Assembly (NCBI RefSeq): GCF_019393635.1 | Contig: NC_057867.1 | Location: 50,478,143-50,542,142 of the forward strand | Direction of reading: 5' to 3' | Origin: Dromiciops gliroides | Lineage: Eukaryota > Chordata > Mammalia > Microbiotheria > Microbiotheriidae | Length of the DNA stretch: 64,000 nt | In this document: positions 23,380-34,129 of the stretch, piece by piece | Layout: the number at the start of each line of letters is the position of its first letter | How positions within the stretch are numbered: position 1 is the first letter of the stretch | The notes under the pieces: generated by a model | Databases searched by the model: none | Seen by the model: only the letters and a program-made list of their open reading frames with translations | Told to the model about the DNA's origin: nothing | Made by a program: the position numbers and the translations under genes

Positions 23380-23700
23380 CATCAATTTAAAGCTGGAAAG
23401 GACCTCAGAGACCATTAGTTTAACCATCTCATTTTACAGATGAAGAAACTGAGGCACAGAGAGTAGGAAGTGACTTGTCCAAGGTCATACTGGTGTCACA
23501 TGGAACTTGAACCTAATCCTCTGACTCCCAATACCGGTTGCCTTTTCAGTAGATCTAGTAATAAAAGGTAGTAAGGGAATAAAAGATTCTCTTTTGGGGG
23601 CCTCAGTTTACTTATGTATAAAATGGAGGAATTAGATTATATGTTATTTAAAGTCCCTTCCAATTAAGATTCCCATATTCCTGCTCATAGAATCATCAGA
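23380..23700 (-). repeat. MIR-family fragments
   Basis: An antisense copy at 23380-23545 (TTTTACAGATGAAGAAACTG, TGTCCAAGGTCATACTGG) is followed by a sense-like tail piece (GGCCTCAGTTTACTTATG). Confidence 0.65.
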
Positions 23701-24185
23701 AATTATAGAGCCCCATGCAACCAGTTTCAAGTTTTGCTGTCCTTATAAGGTATTATATACCAGCTGTATACAAATGACTCATGGGACTTTGTAAACACCC
23801 CTTGTTCACCCAACTAACTCTTCTCACTAAGCAACCACTCAATAAAGAACTCAGGGAACAGTTGAAGAGAAATTAAAACTATTCTCAAACAAATACAAGA
23901 GTGGCCAATGACTTAAGGACCAGGCACAAGTGAATGTAATCTTTTTCTTGGGGAGAGGGGTAGGGCACCCAGTTTAAGAAACAGTACATGTTCTTCTTGG
24001 CACTGGGAACATAATTTCCCCCTTCTAGATGACTTCAGATGAAGCATCTTGACTGAACCCATTTAAAAGTTACAGTTCATTTCTCTGCCCCTCTGGCTTC
24101 TTCATATGTACCAAGGACACCATGGCCCTTCTATGATCCTCACTATGATGTCCCAAAAGGGCATCAGAAGATGATGTTCTCATCA
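23701..24185. other. no recognised feature
   Basis: No repeat signature or coding frame was recognised in this stretch. Confidence 0.4.
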
Positions 24186-24189
24186 AAGC

Positions 24190-24365
24190 CTTTATTCTTT
24201 TTTTTTGAAATTGTTTTTTTTCCATCAGCAAAAATCTGCCTTCTCATTCTACCACCCAATCCTACCCCCCCATTGAGAACAAAAGAAAAACAAAATCCAT
24301 TACAAATATGTATAATCAATCAAAACAAATTTCCACCTGGGTCATGTCCAAAATAATATTAGACT
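24190..24365 (-). mobile_element. L1 3' UTR fragment, antisense
   Basis: Matches the older L1 3' UTR type seen at 10.26-10.57 kb and 14.57 kb (ATGTATAATCAATCAAAACA, GGGTCATGTCC). Confidence 0.6.
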
Positions 24366-24482
24366 GCTGATGCACTCAGCTGGTTCTGCTGGTGACAAAA
24401 CTTTTTGTTGTTCAGTTGTGTCTGACTCTTTGCGACCTGTGAACCATAGCATACCAGGTCTTTCTATCCTCTACTATATCTC

Positions 24483-24630
24483 TTTTTTTTTTTTGGCAAG
24501 GCAATTGGTGTTAAGTGACTTGCCCAGGGTCACACAGCTAGTAATTGTCAAGTGTCTGAGGCCGGATTTGAACTCAGGTCCTCCTGAATCCAGGGTTGGT
24601 GCTCTATCCACTGTGCCATCTAGCTGCCCC
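24483..24630 (-). mobile_element. tRNA-derived SINE, antisense, in RTE
   Basis: The duplication cctctactatatctc (24468-24482) matches cctccactatatctc (24631-24645). Confidence 0.94.
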
Positions 24631-25414
24631 CCTCCACTATATCTCAAAGTCTGTCCAAGTTCATGTTTGTTGTTTCCATGATATTATCTCTCCACTTCAC
24701 CCTCTGCCATCCCCTTTTACTTTTGCCTTCAGTCTTTCCCAAAATCAGGGTCTTTTCCATTGAGTCCCATCTTGTCACTATGTGGCCAAAGTATATATGC
24801 TTCAGCTTCAGGATTTGACCTTCCAGTGAATAGCCTGAATTCATTTAAGTTTTGACTGATTTGATCTCCTTGCTGTCCAAGGGACTCTCCAAAGTCTTCT
24901 CTAGCACCATGACTCTGCAGTGCTCAGCTTTCCATATAGTCCAATTCTCACAGCCATCCATTGCTACCGGGAAAACCATAGCTTTGACTATACAGACCTT
25001 TGTCGGTTAGGTGATGTCTCTGCTTTTTAGTCTGCTGTCAAGATTTGCCCTACCTTTCCTTCCAAGGAGCAAGCATCTTTTCATTTCGTGGATGTGGTTG
25101 CCTTCTGCTGTGATCTTTGAACCCAAGAATAGAAAATCTGACACTGCTTCCATTTCTTATCCCTTTATGTGCCAGGAAGTGATGGGACCAGTTGCCAAGA
25201 TCTTAGTTTTTTATGTTAATCTTCAAGATAGCTTTTACACTCTCCTCTTTCACCCTCATCAAGAAGCTTCTTAATTCCTCTTCACTTTCTGCCATCAGAG
25301 TGGTATCATCTCCATATCTGAAATGGTTGATATTTTTCCCAACAACCTTAATTCTAGCTTTTGATTCATCCAGTCTGGTATTTCATATGATGTACTCTGC
25401 ATATAAGTTAATAA

Positions 25415-25662
25415 ATTGTTCATTTTCAGTTGTGTCCAACTCTTTGTGACCCCATTTGGGCTTTCTTGGCAAAGATACTGGAGTGGTATACCTTTTCCTT
25501 CTCCAGCTCATTTTATAGATGAGGAAACTGAGGCAAACAGGGTTAAGTGACTTGTCCAATTAACACAGCTAGTAAGTATCTGAGGTGAGATTTGAACTCA
25601 GGAAGATGAATCTTTCTCACTCCGGGTCCAGTGCTCTATCCACTGGGCCACATAGCTCCCCC
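25415..25662 (-). mobile_element. RTE-tailed SINE inside RTE
   Basis: It sits between taagttaataa (25404-25414) and taagttaaataa (25663-25674). The RTE text (GTACTCTGCATATAAGTTAA) continues beyond. It has the tRNA-SINE head plus a tail ending like the RTE 3' terminus. Confidence 0.9.
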
Positions 25663-25739
25663 TAAGTTAAATAAGCCAACAAACAAATAAATAGATAATA
25701 AGTAAATAATGGTACTTAATAAATATTTGTTGAAGTGAA

Positions 25740-25865
25740 TGAAATTATTCCTATTTTACAGATGAGGCAATTGAGTCTCAGAGAGAGACAGTGACTTGCC
25801 CAAGGTCACACAGCTAGTAAATGTCAGAGAGATTTCAGATTAGTGACGCTCACTATACCATAGTC
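25740..25865 (-). repeat. MIR, antisense
   Basis: TTTTACAGATGAGGCAATTG, then GCCCAAGGTCACACAGCTAG, read antisense. Confidence 0.7.
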
Positions 25866-25984
25866 TCCTTATAATGATAAATGGACTGTCCAAGTAACAG
25901 ATTAGATCAGATGAGATCACAATTGACCAAAGAAGGGGTATGGAAAACTCAGAAAGCAATGGAAACAACTGATTTAAATTCTTT

Positions 25985-26582
25985 CCCTTTGATGTTTGGT
26001 GTATCTGTTTTCTCATCCATCTTCCACACCACTGCCAAAGTGACAGTACTAAAACACAGGTCCGGCGATGTCATGGCCTATTCAATAAACTCCAACACTG
26101 CTCTAACATCACATACAGATTCCTCATTTTGGTATTTAAAGGTCTTTAGAACCTGTTTCCAACCTACTTTTCTAGCCCCTATTCTATATTATTCCCCTTC
26201 ATGTACTTTACAGTTCAACCAAACTGGCCTTCTTGCTGTTCCTTGAGGACAACATTCATTCTCCTACCTCCATGCCTTTGCATTGGCTGTCCCCCATGTC
26301 TGGAGTGCCCTCCCACTTCACCTCCAACCTCTTAGAAATACTAGTTTCCTTCAAAGCTTAGCTCAAATACTACTTCCTTTAAGAGTCCTTTTCTGATCTC
26401 TTCAGCTGCTGGTACATTCCTCTCCTTGCAAATTACTTTGAATGTATTTCATGTGAACTTATATATGTACATGTTGCCTTTCCCAATAGTATGTAACCCC
26501 CAGAGCACAGGGTCTGGAACTTTTTGTCTTTGTATCTCTAACACCTAACAACATTCCTAGAGTAAGTGTTTAATTAATTCTT
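25985..26582 (+). mobile_element. L2-clade LINE 3' part
   Basis: Sense C-terminal coding relic (ACACCACTGCCAAAGTGACA...TGCCTTTGCATTGGCTGTCC) followed by a 3' UTR ending GTAAGTGTTTAATTAATTC. The SINE at 26583 sits in its terminal sequence. Confidence 0.75.
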
Positions 26583-26743
26583 TTTTCTTTTTCTTTTTCC
26601 TTTTTTTGGTGAGGCAATTGGGGTTAAGCGACTTGCTCAGGGTCACACAGCTAGTAAGTGTCAAGCGTCTGAAGCTGGATTTGAACTCAGGTCCTCCTGA
26701 ATCCAGGGCCAATGCTCTATCTTCTGCACCACCTAGCTGCCCC
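26583..26743 (-). mobile_element. tRNA-derived SINE, antisense
   Basis: Perfect duplication aattaattctt at 26572-26582 and 26744-26754. Confidence 0.95.
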
Positions 26744-26819
26744 AATTAATTCTTGTTAAATAATAATAATAATAATAAAAAATAATAGTAATAGCTAACA
26801 TTTACATAGTGCCTCAACG

Positions 26820-26995
26820 TACAATTAATTATTCATTTATCCATATTTATCTGTGTATACTCTTCCCTGATAGAATGGAAGCTCCTTAAGGGCAGAGATT
26901 ATTTTTGTCTTTGTTTCTCTAATACCTAGGACAGTGCCTGACACATAGTAGGTGCTTGGTAAATGCTTATTGAATTGAATCAAACATAATCAAAT
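26820..26995 (+). repeat. L2-clade 3' end
   Basis: AATGGAAGCTCCTTAAGGGC, then AGTGCCTGACACATAGTAGG and a TTATTGAATTGAATC tail. Confidence 0.7.
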
Positions 26996-27044
26996 GGTTC
27001 TTTTTTTCAAAATTTAATTAATGCTAGAGACATGAAAACATCTG

Positions 27045-27200
27045 TAGGATCATAGCTTTAGAGAAAGAAAGGACCTGAGAGATCATTTGGTCCAATCATA
27101 AGGAAACTAAGGCCCAAGAAAGGTGAGCTGACTAGGCCAGAGTCACACAGGCAGTCAGTATCAGAGGTGGGGTTTGGACCGTGGTCCTCCATTTTACCAT
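27045..27200 (-). repeat. MIR-family fragment
   Basis: Antisense text AAGGAAACTAAGGCCCAAG and GAGTCACACAGGCAGTCAG. Confidence 0.55.
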
Positions 27201-27544
27201 CCTGCCTTCTTAGGAGTCTGACTAGTTTCCCTATGGAGCTGATAGCAGTTTAGATGGGCCCCCTTTGCTTTCTGGGTTGGTTTTATAGACTGGTAGACTA
27301 CCCAGCCACTCAGCTACATGGTATGGAATGGCTCTTCACCAGCCCACTATCTTGTGTTTTCCAAGGGCATCAAGATTTTGTAATATAATTCACTCCCCAG
27401 CCTGATGTTCATGACAGGAGAATTGAACCTCACATCTCTGTTGTTTCTTCTCTGTGCATAGGCAGTCAGAAAGGCTCTCTTAATCTGTTTCTCGGTAGGG
27501 TAACATACTGGTCATGGACCTTGAAATATGAGGTCTAGGCTCTT
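27201..27544. other. no recognised feature
   Basis: Unassigned sequence between a MIR and an L1. The only weak hint is L1-like wording at the right edge. Confidence 0.4.
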
Positions 27545-28140
27545 CTATTGGTCATGAATTTCAGGTAATCCAGTGATTCTTAATTTTTCTTCCCTCAGTT
27601 TGTTTTCCAGGTCAGTTGTTTTTGTTGTGAGGTACTTTATATTTTCTTCTATTTCTTCAGTTTTTTGACTCTGTTTTAGTATTTCTTGTTATCTCAAGGA
27701 ACTATTAGCTTTTTTGGGTGAGGGGGCTCATTCAAATATTCAGGGAATTTGTTTGGATAAGGGTTTGTATCTCTTGTTCCAAGCTGTTAATTCCCTTTCT
27801 AATTCTTTCTCTTATTTAGTTCTCATTCCTTTTCCATTTTTCCTCAAGTACTCTCATTTCATTTATAAAAAACAGAGGAAAGGCTGTAAGCTCTTGGAAC
27901 TCAAGATACAATTGCTCCAAAAAACTTCCAAATAATGCCATAGGACAATTCCTGGAGCAGCAGAACTCATTTATAAAAAAAAAACCTTTTAAACTTTAAA
28001 AAAATTAAAACTCTTGCTTCATTTCTCCAAGGAATTCTAGTTGAACTTTTGCCCAATCTGTGTTTTTCTCTGAAGCTCTGCATGGAGATATAGAAGAGTC
28101 ATTCTCTTCTGAGTTTGTGTCTTGGATGCCCCTGCCACCA
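27545..28140 (-). mobile_element. L1 ORF1 region, antisense
   Basis: Antisense ORF1 coiled-coil region (TTTCCAGGTCAGTTG...TCTTGTTCCAAGCTG) followed by 5' UTR-proximal text. It contains the small sense L1 5' fragment at 27873-27968. Confidence 0.75.
27873..27968 (+). mobile_element. 96-bp L1 5'-UTR fragment, sense, nested in L1
   Basis: Contains the L1 5' UTR string CCAAATAATGCCATAGGACA and TCCTGGAGCAGCAGAAC. It lies between atttataaaaaa (27861-27872) and a similar atttataaaaaa (27969-27980). It has no L1 3' end and no poly-A tail of its own. Confidence 0.6.
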
Positions 28141-28149
28141 GAATAGGTT

Positions 28150-28922
28150 TTTATACTCCAAGAGGGTCAAATTGAGGTTAGATAACATAAACTTGTAGTG
28201 GACCCAGTTAGCACTATCTTGTGATTTTTATCCAGCTTCATTTAATAACACAAGAGTAGGAACAAAAGAATAATCAGAGGCTGAGGCAAGATCAGTGATA
28301 TCACAAGGGGGCAAAAGACTTGAGAGAAGAGGACAGTGTAGGGTTGAACTGATGCACCAAAGGGTCAAGATGAGGAGGGAAGGCAAGTATAGCCAGTACA
28401 AGGGTGATTGTGTAGGCTAGTACTGAGATATGGCCTGATTGGAGGTCACGGTGAGGACAAAGAACAGGGTTTGGTGTTGCAAGGCAGAGAACTAGGGAGA
28501 AGTGGAATGACAACAGATTGGGATCCGATAAGGGACTTTGAGAGTTCATAAACATCGAAGCAGTGTATTTGTGGGTGATAGATTATCTCTTTGTGTAGCT
28601 GAGGTAGGGTAGAAGAGTATGTCATGGGAAATGAGTAAGTTGAGGAACCAGGATGTTGGGTTATTTGAGGGTGACATCAATGTGTATGTTAAAGTTCCTT
28701 AGTATGAGGACAGGAGTCATAGGAAGAGAAAATGAGCCAATCACCGAAGTCACTGAGGAAAGGAGGGGAATGTCCTGAAGGTCTGTGGACAACAGCTACT
28801 AGAATTTTGATTGGGTGGCAGATATGGATTGAGTGAACCTCTAAAGAGGAGAGATTACTGAGTGATGGGGGTTACAGGGTTGTGGTGGTAGAGCCTCAAG
28901 TGGCAATGGGGATCAAAGAGTA
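28150..28922 (-). mobile_element. L2-clade LINE endonuclease region, antisense
   Basis: Minus-strand translation includes VLILRNFNIHID, a decayed form of the L/I-L-G-D-F-N-I-H-x-D endonuclease motif of L2/CR1 LINEs. The G-D is replaced by R-N. The sequence then runs into the endonuclease C-terminal text (DPLVHQFNPTL, about 28.37 kb). Stops and frameshifts are present. The adjacent block on the right is the same LINE class in the opposite orientation. Confidence 0.7.
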
Positions 28923-29677
28923 TTCCAACACCACCTCAGCTATTCTCCTCTTTTCCCAATCTCAACCCCTTGGTAACCTACTTCAACTCTACACTCTTGA
29001 AGCCCTTGCCCCCTTGTCCTAATTGCCAATCACTCCTTGTCAAGCTCCAACCATCTGCCTACTTCACTTTTATGTGCTATTGAATTGAGCTGGAGGAAAT
29101 AATGAAACCATTTTGACTGGGTCCACTACAAATTGTTGTTATCTAATTTCAACTATGCTCTCACTGTGGTAAGGAAATCCTGCTCCTCCCCCTTGCTGGA
29201 TCCCCTATCCCACTTTCCACAGGAATTATTGCAAACCCTTTCTCTCCGCAAGCTTCCAAAGCACTCCATTCCCTTACCCTCTGGGCTGAGAACTTGAGTG
29301 AATACTGAATACTTCACTAAAAATGTTGAGGCTTTTTGCCAAAAGCTCTCTCTTCCCTCTTCATCTCACATCCCTCTGATATTCCCCATTATATCCTCCT
29401 TTACTCCAGTCTCTGATGATGCATCTCCCTGCTAAGGCAAGAAGACTGACATGCACCCTTGATGCCCTCCCCTCCTGTCTTCTGTAGCATGTTTGCCTTC
29501 AGCGTCATCCTCACTCTCTCTCCAATCCTCATTGTCTTCCTAGCTACTGGCCCCTTCAATGCTTCCTTCTTCAATCATGCTTATGTCCACCCTATCCTTA
29601 AAAAAAAACAAAAACCAAAAAACACCTTTCTATATCCCATTACCTCTACTAGCCAATGTCCTATATCTCTCCTTCCC

Positions 29678-29824
29678 CCCTTTTTTTTGGGGGGCAGGGA
29701 AGTGAGGGTTAAGTGACTTGCCCAGAGTCACACAGCTAGTGTCAAGTGTCTGAAGCTGGATTTGAACTCAGGTCCTGCTGAATCCAAGGCCAGTGCTTTA
29801 TCCACTGCGCCACCTAGCCGCCCC
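29678..29824 (-). mobile_element. tRNA-derived SINE, antisense, in L2
   Basis: The duplication tctccttccc is at 29668-29677 and 29825-29834. The core lacks the TAGTAA hexamer. Confidence 0.92.
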
Positions 29825-30189
29825 TCTCCTTCCCTTCTAAGCCAAACTCCTCAGAAAAGTTATTTATACTTAATGCTTCCTCTCTTTCTCTTCTAAACCC
29901 TTGACAATATGGCTTCAAAGTGAACTGCTCTCTCCAAAGTTACCAGTGATCTTTTACCTGCCAACTCTAATGGCCTTTTCTCAGGCTTCATACTAATTCA
30001 CTTCACTGAAACCTTTGACATCTGACCCCCTTTCTGCTCCTGGATATGCTTTCTCCTCTTGGTTTTTGTGAATCTACTTTCTTGTTTCTCCTCCTACTTA
30101 TGTGACTGCTCCTCTCTGTTCTTTGCTGGATCTTCTTCTATGTTTTGTCCATTAACTACATGTATTCTCCAAAGCTGTGCCCTAGGTCC

Positions 30190-30194
<5 letters not shown>

Positions 30195-30250
<56 letters not shown>
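30195..30250. repeat. (CT)28 microsatellite
   Basis: Uninterrupted CT dinucleotide run inside the L2 element. Confidence 0.95.
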
Positions 30251-30255
<5 letters not shown>

Positions 30256-30849
30256 CTTTCAACCCTCTCACTTGGTGATCTCATTAGCCCTCATGGATTC
30301 AATTATCTCTAGGAATGTGATTCCCAGATCTGTTTATTCAGTCTGTTCTCTCTCCTGAACTCCAGGCAGGAATCACCAATGGCCCATTTGACATTTTGAC
30401 TAGATATCCCATGTGTAACTCAAACTCAACATGTCCAAAACAGAATTCTTTATCTTTTCCCCCAAACCTACCCTTTTACAAACTTTCTGTGGAAAGGGTC
30501 ACCATCTTCTAGTCTCCCAGGTTCATAATATCAGTTATCCTCAACTCTCATCATACATATCCAATTAGTTAACATATCTTGTAATCTGGGTGTATACATC
30601 TCCTTGTCTTGACTCATTTGGCAACTCCCCTAGTTCAGACTCTCATCACCTCTTACTTGGATGACTGTAGTAGCCTCCTAATTGGTTTCCCTGCCTCAAG
30701 CCATTCCCCACTCTAATCCCACCTTCCACTCAGCTGCCAAAGTGATTTTCCTAAAATGTAGGTCTGAATATGTCAGCCTCCCACTCCATAAACTACTTAA
30801 ATCAAATATAAGCTCCTCTGTTTTTTATTTAAAACTCTGTTCCCTTCCT

Positions 30850-31100
30850 ATTGTTCAGTCATTTTTCAATCGCGTCCAACTCTTGGTGACCCCCTTTGGG
30901 GTTTTCTTGGCAGAGATACTGGAGTGGTTTGTCATTTTCTTCTCCAGCTTATTTTCCAGATGAGGAAACTGAGGCAAACAGGGTGAAGTGACTTGCCCTG
31001 GGTCACACACCTAGTAAATGTCTGAGGCAGAATTTGAACTCAGGAAAAGGAGTCTTGACTCTAGGTCAGCACTCAGTGCACTCTGTTGCCACGCAGCTGC
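30850..31100 (-). mobile_element. RTE-tailed SINE, antisense, in L2
   Basis: Tail (TTTCTTGGCAGAGATACTGG) then core and head. The L2 C-terminal text continues on both sides. Confidence 0.85.
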
Positions 31101-31678
31101 CCAGCCCCTTATATTTCCAGTATTTTAACACATTATTCTCTTCCACCCACTCTCCAGACTGCTCACACTGGCCCACTTGCTGCCCCTCACACAGGACTCT
31201 CCTGTCCTCATTTCTGGGCCTTGGTACTATCTCTGTCACCTATGCCTGGAATCTTCCATCCCCTCCAAGACACAGCTCCAGTGCTCCCTCCTCTGAGAGG
31301 CCTTTCCCCATCCTGCAGCCTCTTGGGATATGTCCATCTACATATAGATGTGTCATTTCCCCTTCTCCAGTACAATCTAGGGCTCCTTGGAGACAGGGGC
31401 TGTTTGGGCTTTTTCTTTGTACCCCTAGTGCTGGCACATTATAAACAATAATAAATGCTCATTGATCACTCAATTAATTGAAACTGAATTCTGGTGTGAT
31501 TTCTGTCCACTTCAGTTGATTCAGTCACAGGATGAACCAGTAAATGATGCATTTATTAGGCACCCACTGTGTACCAGACACTATGCAAAGCACTAGGGAT
31601 ACAATACAACCCCCCCCCCCCAAAAAAAAAAACCCAAAGCTCAGTCCCTGCTCTCCAGGAGTTCATAGTCTAATGGGG

Positions 31679-32058
31679 TGTAACGATTGGAATGACGCCA
31701 CCTGCTGGAGACTTACTGTAGAAGAATTCCGCCCATGAAGCGAAGGTCTTTGAGGGCAAGACCAGGAGTCTTTTCTTTGGCGTCAGGAAGTGATGCGGAG
31801 TAGTGGGAGGAAGAGGGAAGAGACTAGCGCTCTGTCTCGCTCTCTCTTTTTCCTGGGGACTCTGGTGGAGAAGGGAGCTAGAAATGTGCTCTCCCTTTAA
31901 TAGATAGATGAATGTAGGCCTTTTTCTTCTCTCTTTACCAAATTCTTATTCTCCTTAATAAATGCTTAAAAGCCTAACTCTTGCTGAAGCTTATAATTTA
32001 TTGGCGACCACTCATTCGATATTTTAGACAGACTAGCTAGAATTTTAGCCCCTTAACA
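31679..32058 (+). mobile_element. solo LTR, sense (380 bp)
   Basis: Starts TGTAACGATTGGAATGACG and ends CCCCTTAACA. It has AATAAATGC before the R-U5-like end and a GGGG duplication at 31675-31678 and 32059-32062. It interrupts the antisense L2, whose text is contiguous across it. It shares about its first 60 and last 150 bp with the minus-strand LTR at 7485-7936; the middle differs by a deletion. No retroviral coding region is attached. Confidence 0.88.
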
Positions 32059-32791
32059 GGGGGAAGAGGGAAGGAACAACATGCAATCAATTATGAACAA
32101 GTGAGTTATCCACAGGATTAATTGGAGATAATCAACATGAAGGGGGGGTCAGGAAAGGCTTTTTGAGGAACCTGAGATTTTAGCTGGGGCTTGAAGGAAG
32201 AGAGGGAGTGTAAGAGTTGGACAGAGAAAAGGAGGGAGTGGACTCCAAGGATGGGGGCCAGCCAGTGAAAAATGCCCAAAGTGGGGAAGTGGAAGAGTTT
32301 TGTGTAAGAAGTGGCAGGGGCCAGAGCCAGTGGCTGGATCGTGGAGTAGGTGGAGTTAAGTAAGGGCTAAGAAAACTGAAAGATGGAAGGGGGCTGGGTT
32401 ATGAAGGGCTTCCAATGCCAAGCAGAAGGTTTTCTATTTGATTCTGAGGGTGATAGAGAGCCACTGGGGCTCACCCATATTGCAGAGTGACATGGTCAGA
32501 CCTGTGTTTGAGGAAGACCAGTCTGTCAGGTGAATGAAGGGTGGACTGGAGAAGGGGGTAATGAAGGCCCATGCAGGTATTATGCAGGCAATACCTGGGG
32601 GTAGAGAAAAAAAAGAGGCTGTGTACAAGAAATGCATACAGAAGGTAGAACTGACAGTGCTTCGCAATACATTGGATAGAAGGGGTGAGAGAAAGTGGGG
32701 AGTGGGGGATGACACCTAGGTTGTAACACTGAGTGAAAGGATGGTGGTGCCCTTGACAGGAAAAGAAAATTGAGGAAGAGAAGGAAGAAGA

Positions 32792-33045
32792 GGAGCACCT
32801 AGATGGTGAAGTGGATAGAGCACCAGGCTTGGAGTCAGGAAGATGAGTCTTCCTGAGTTCAAATCTAGACTCAGACACTTACTAGCTGGGTGACCCTGGG
32901 CAAGTCACTTAACCCTGTTTGCCTCAGTTTCCTCTTCTCTAAAATGAACTAGAGAAGGAAATGACAAATCACACTAGTATCTTTGCCAAAAACCCCCCCA
33001 AATGGGGTCATGAAGAGTCTGACACGACTGAACAAGAAAAAGGAG
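32792..33045 (+). mobile_element. RTE-tailed SINE, sense, in L2
   Basis: Head GCACCTAGATGGTGAAGTGG, core, then GGGGTCATGAAGAGTCTGAC and a CTGAACAAGAAAAAGG end. This is the clearest sense-strand view of the RTE-like tail. Confidence 0.9.
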
Positions 33046-33644
33046 AGAGAGTCAGAGAAAAGATAATAGGTTAGCTTTCGGACATGTTGAGTTTAAGATA
33101 AGGTCTAATAGGCAATTGGAGATGTGGGATTCAGGGTTAGAAGTAAGGTCTAGATAAGTAGATATAACTATCATCAGCATAGAAATGATAATTGAATCCA
33201 TAGGAGCCCATGAGTTCACCAAATGAAATAAAAAATAGGACAAGAGAAGAGATCTCAGGAGAGAGGCCTGGGACACAAACAGTTAGGGGCATGACTTGGA
33301 TGAAGATCCAGCAATGGACACTGAGAAAGAACAGTCAGACAGGTAGGGAGATAACCAGGAGAGAGCATGTCACACACACAAAACCAAAAAATCCTAGAGA
33401 AAAGAGAGCATCGAGAAGAGAGTGATCAACAATGTATATATAGAGAGGTTAAGGATGAGGATTGAAAAAAGGCCAGAGCTAATGATTTGACAATCAAGAG
33501 ATGACTGGTAACTTTGGAGAGAGCAGATTTAGTTGAATAATGAGTTTGGAAGCCAGACTGTAAAGAGGTAAAAAGAATGAGAGGAGAGGCAGTGGAAGCC
33601 TCCAATTCTAGAGTCTTCTCAAGGAGTTTGACCACAGAAGAGGA

Positions 33645-33682
33645 GAGAGACAGAGAGACAGAGAGACAGAGAGGGAGGGAGG
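33645..33682. repeat. (GACAGAGA)n simple repeat
   Basis: Short purine-rich tandem of GAGACAGA units. Confidence 0.8.
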
Positions 33683-33689
33683 GAACAAT

Positions 33690-34125
33690 AGGTTACATGG
33701 ATGGATCAAGTAAGGGGGTTTTTGAGAGACAGGGGCGTGTTTGTAAGCTAGTTTTCCCATAAGAGGTAGTGAATTTGTCTTTGAAACTTAATGTATCAAG
33801 CAGAGAAGACCTTTGTCTGCTCAAGTCATTGTCCTAGCCTCCTGTTGGCCTAAGTTGCTGGCTCCATATTATGATGTCATCATCTGGACATTAGCATTTT
33901 TCCTATACTTGGTCTTTGCTATATGGGAGGTCAGGCTATTCCCTGGAGCAGTGCACATCTCTTCCCAAAGGCCCTGAAGAGTGCCTGGGTTTGATGCAAA
34001 CAGCACAATGTGACCCATAAACAGGCTCATTTGAAATCTCTTCGATTTGGAGGGACTCTGCCCTGCACTTCCTCCACAACAGCCCCCAAGTATCTGTGTA
34101 TGTATTTATCTGTTTACATAGGCTC
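33690..34125. other. no recognised feature
   Basis: Unassigned sequence. No long open frame or repeat signature. Confidence 0.4.
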
Positions 34126-34129
34126 AGAG

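Larger units (their letters stand above)
24403..25690 (-). mobile_element. BovB-clade RTE LINE, 3' part, antisense
   Basis: Minus-strand translation shows broken reverse-transcriptase and C-terminal text of an RTE ORF2. An RT catalytic motif reads as Y-G-D-D followed by TTLMAESEEEL (about 25.27-25.32 kb). Downstream are relics resembling SLEGQILKLKHIYFGH (about 24.8 kb). The 3' end (24403-24440) reads on the minus strand AGTCAGACACAACTGAACAA. It closely resembles the BovB/RTE family known from ruminants, reptiles and marsupials. Alanine of the usual Y-A-D-D is glycine here. It is interrupted by a SINE (24483-24630) and an RTE-tailed SINE (25415-25662), and is 5'-truncated. Confidence 0.88.
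28923..31480 (+). mobile_element. L2-clade LINE reverse-transcriptase to 3' end
   Basis: Sense order is preserved. It starts with an inter-domain linker (NPLVTYFNSTL, about 28.97 kb), then a RT N-terminal relic ending in CPISLLP (about 29.67 kb), then RT relics around 29.9-30.4 kb, C-terminal text (30.6-30.85 and 31.1-31.4 kb) and an AATAATAAATGCTCATTGAT 3' tail. It is broken by a SINE (29678-29824), a (CT)n tract (30195-30250) and an RTE-tailed SINE (30850-31100). Stop codons are frequent, so it is dead. Confidence 0.75.
31535..33650 (-). mobile_element. L2-clade LINE RT to 3' end, antisense
   Basis: Minus-strand relics occur in order. SGFQTHYSTKSALSKVT (about 33.55 kb) and ISNCLLD (about 33.1 kb) are RT core. 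NLGVIPHSPLSLTPSIQ (about 32.7 kb) and VFLKHRSDHVT (about 32.5 kb) are C-terminal. The 3' UTR ends with GGCACCCACTGTG read antisense near 31.56 kb. It is broken by a solo LTR (31679-32058) and an RTE-tailed SINE (32792-33045). This is one of the longest L2 remnants here, and stops make it non-functional. Confidence 0.82.

Noticed and set aside
30059..30358. 99-codon open frame with a long (LS)n run
   Set aside because: The run is the (CT)28 microsatellite read as Leu-Ser. The rest is L2 reverse-transcriptase relic.
31034..31444. 136-codon plus-strand open frame, Ser/Pro-rich
   Set aside because: It lies in the C-terminal coding region and 3' UTR of the L2 element, with a competing overlapping frame, and is a LINE relic.
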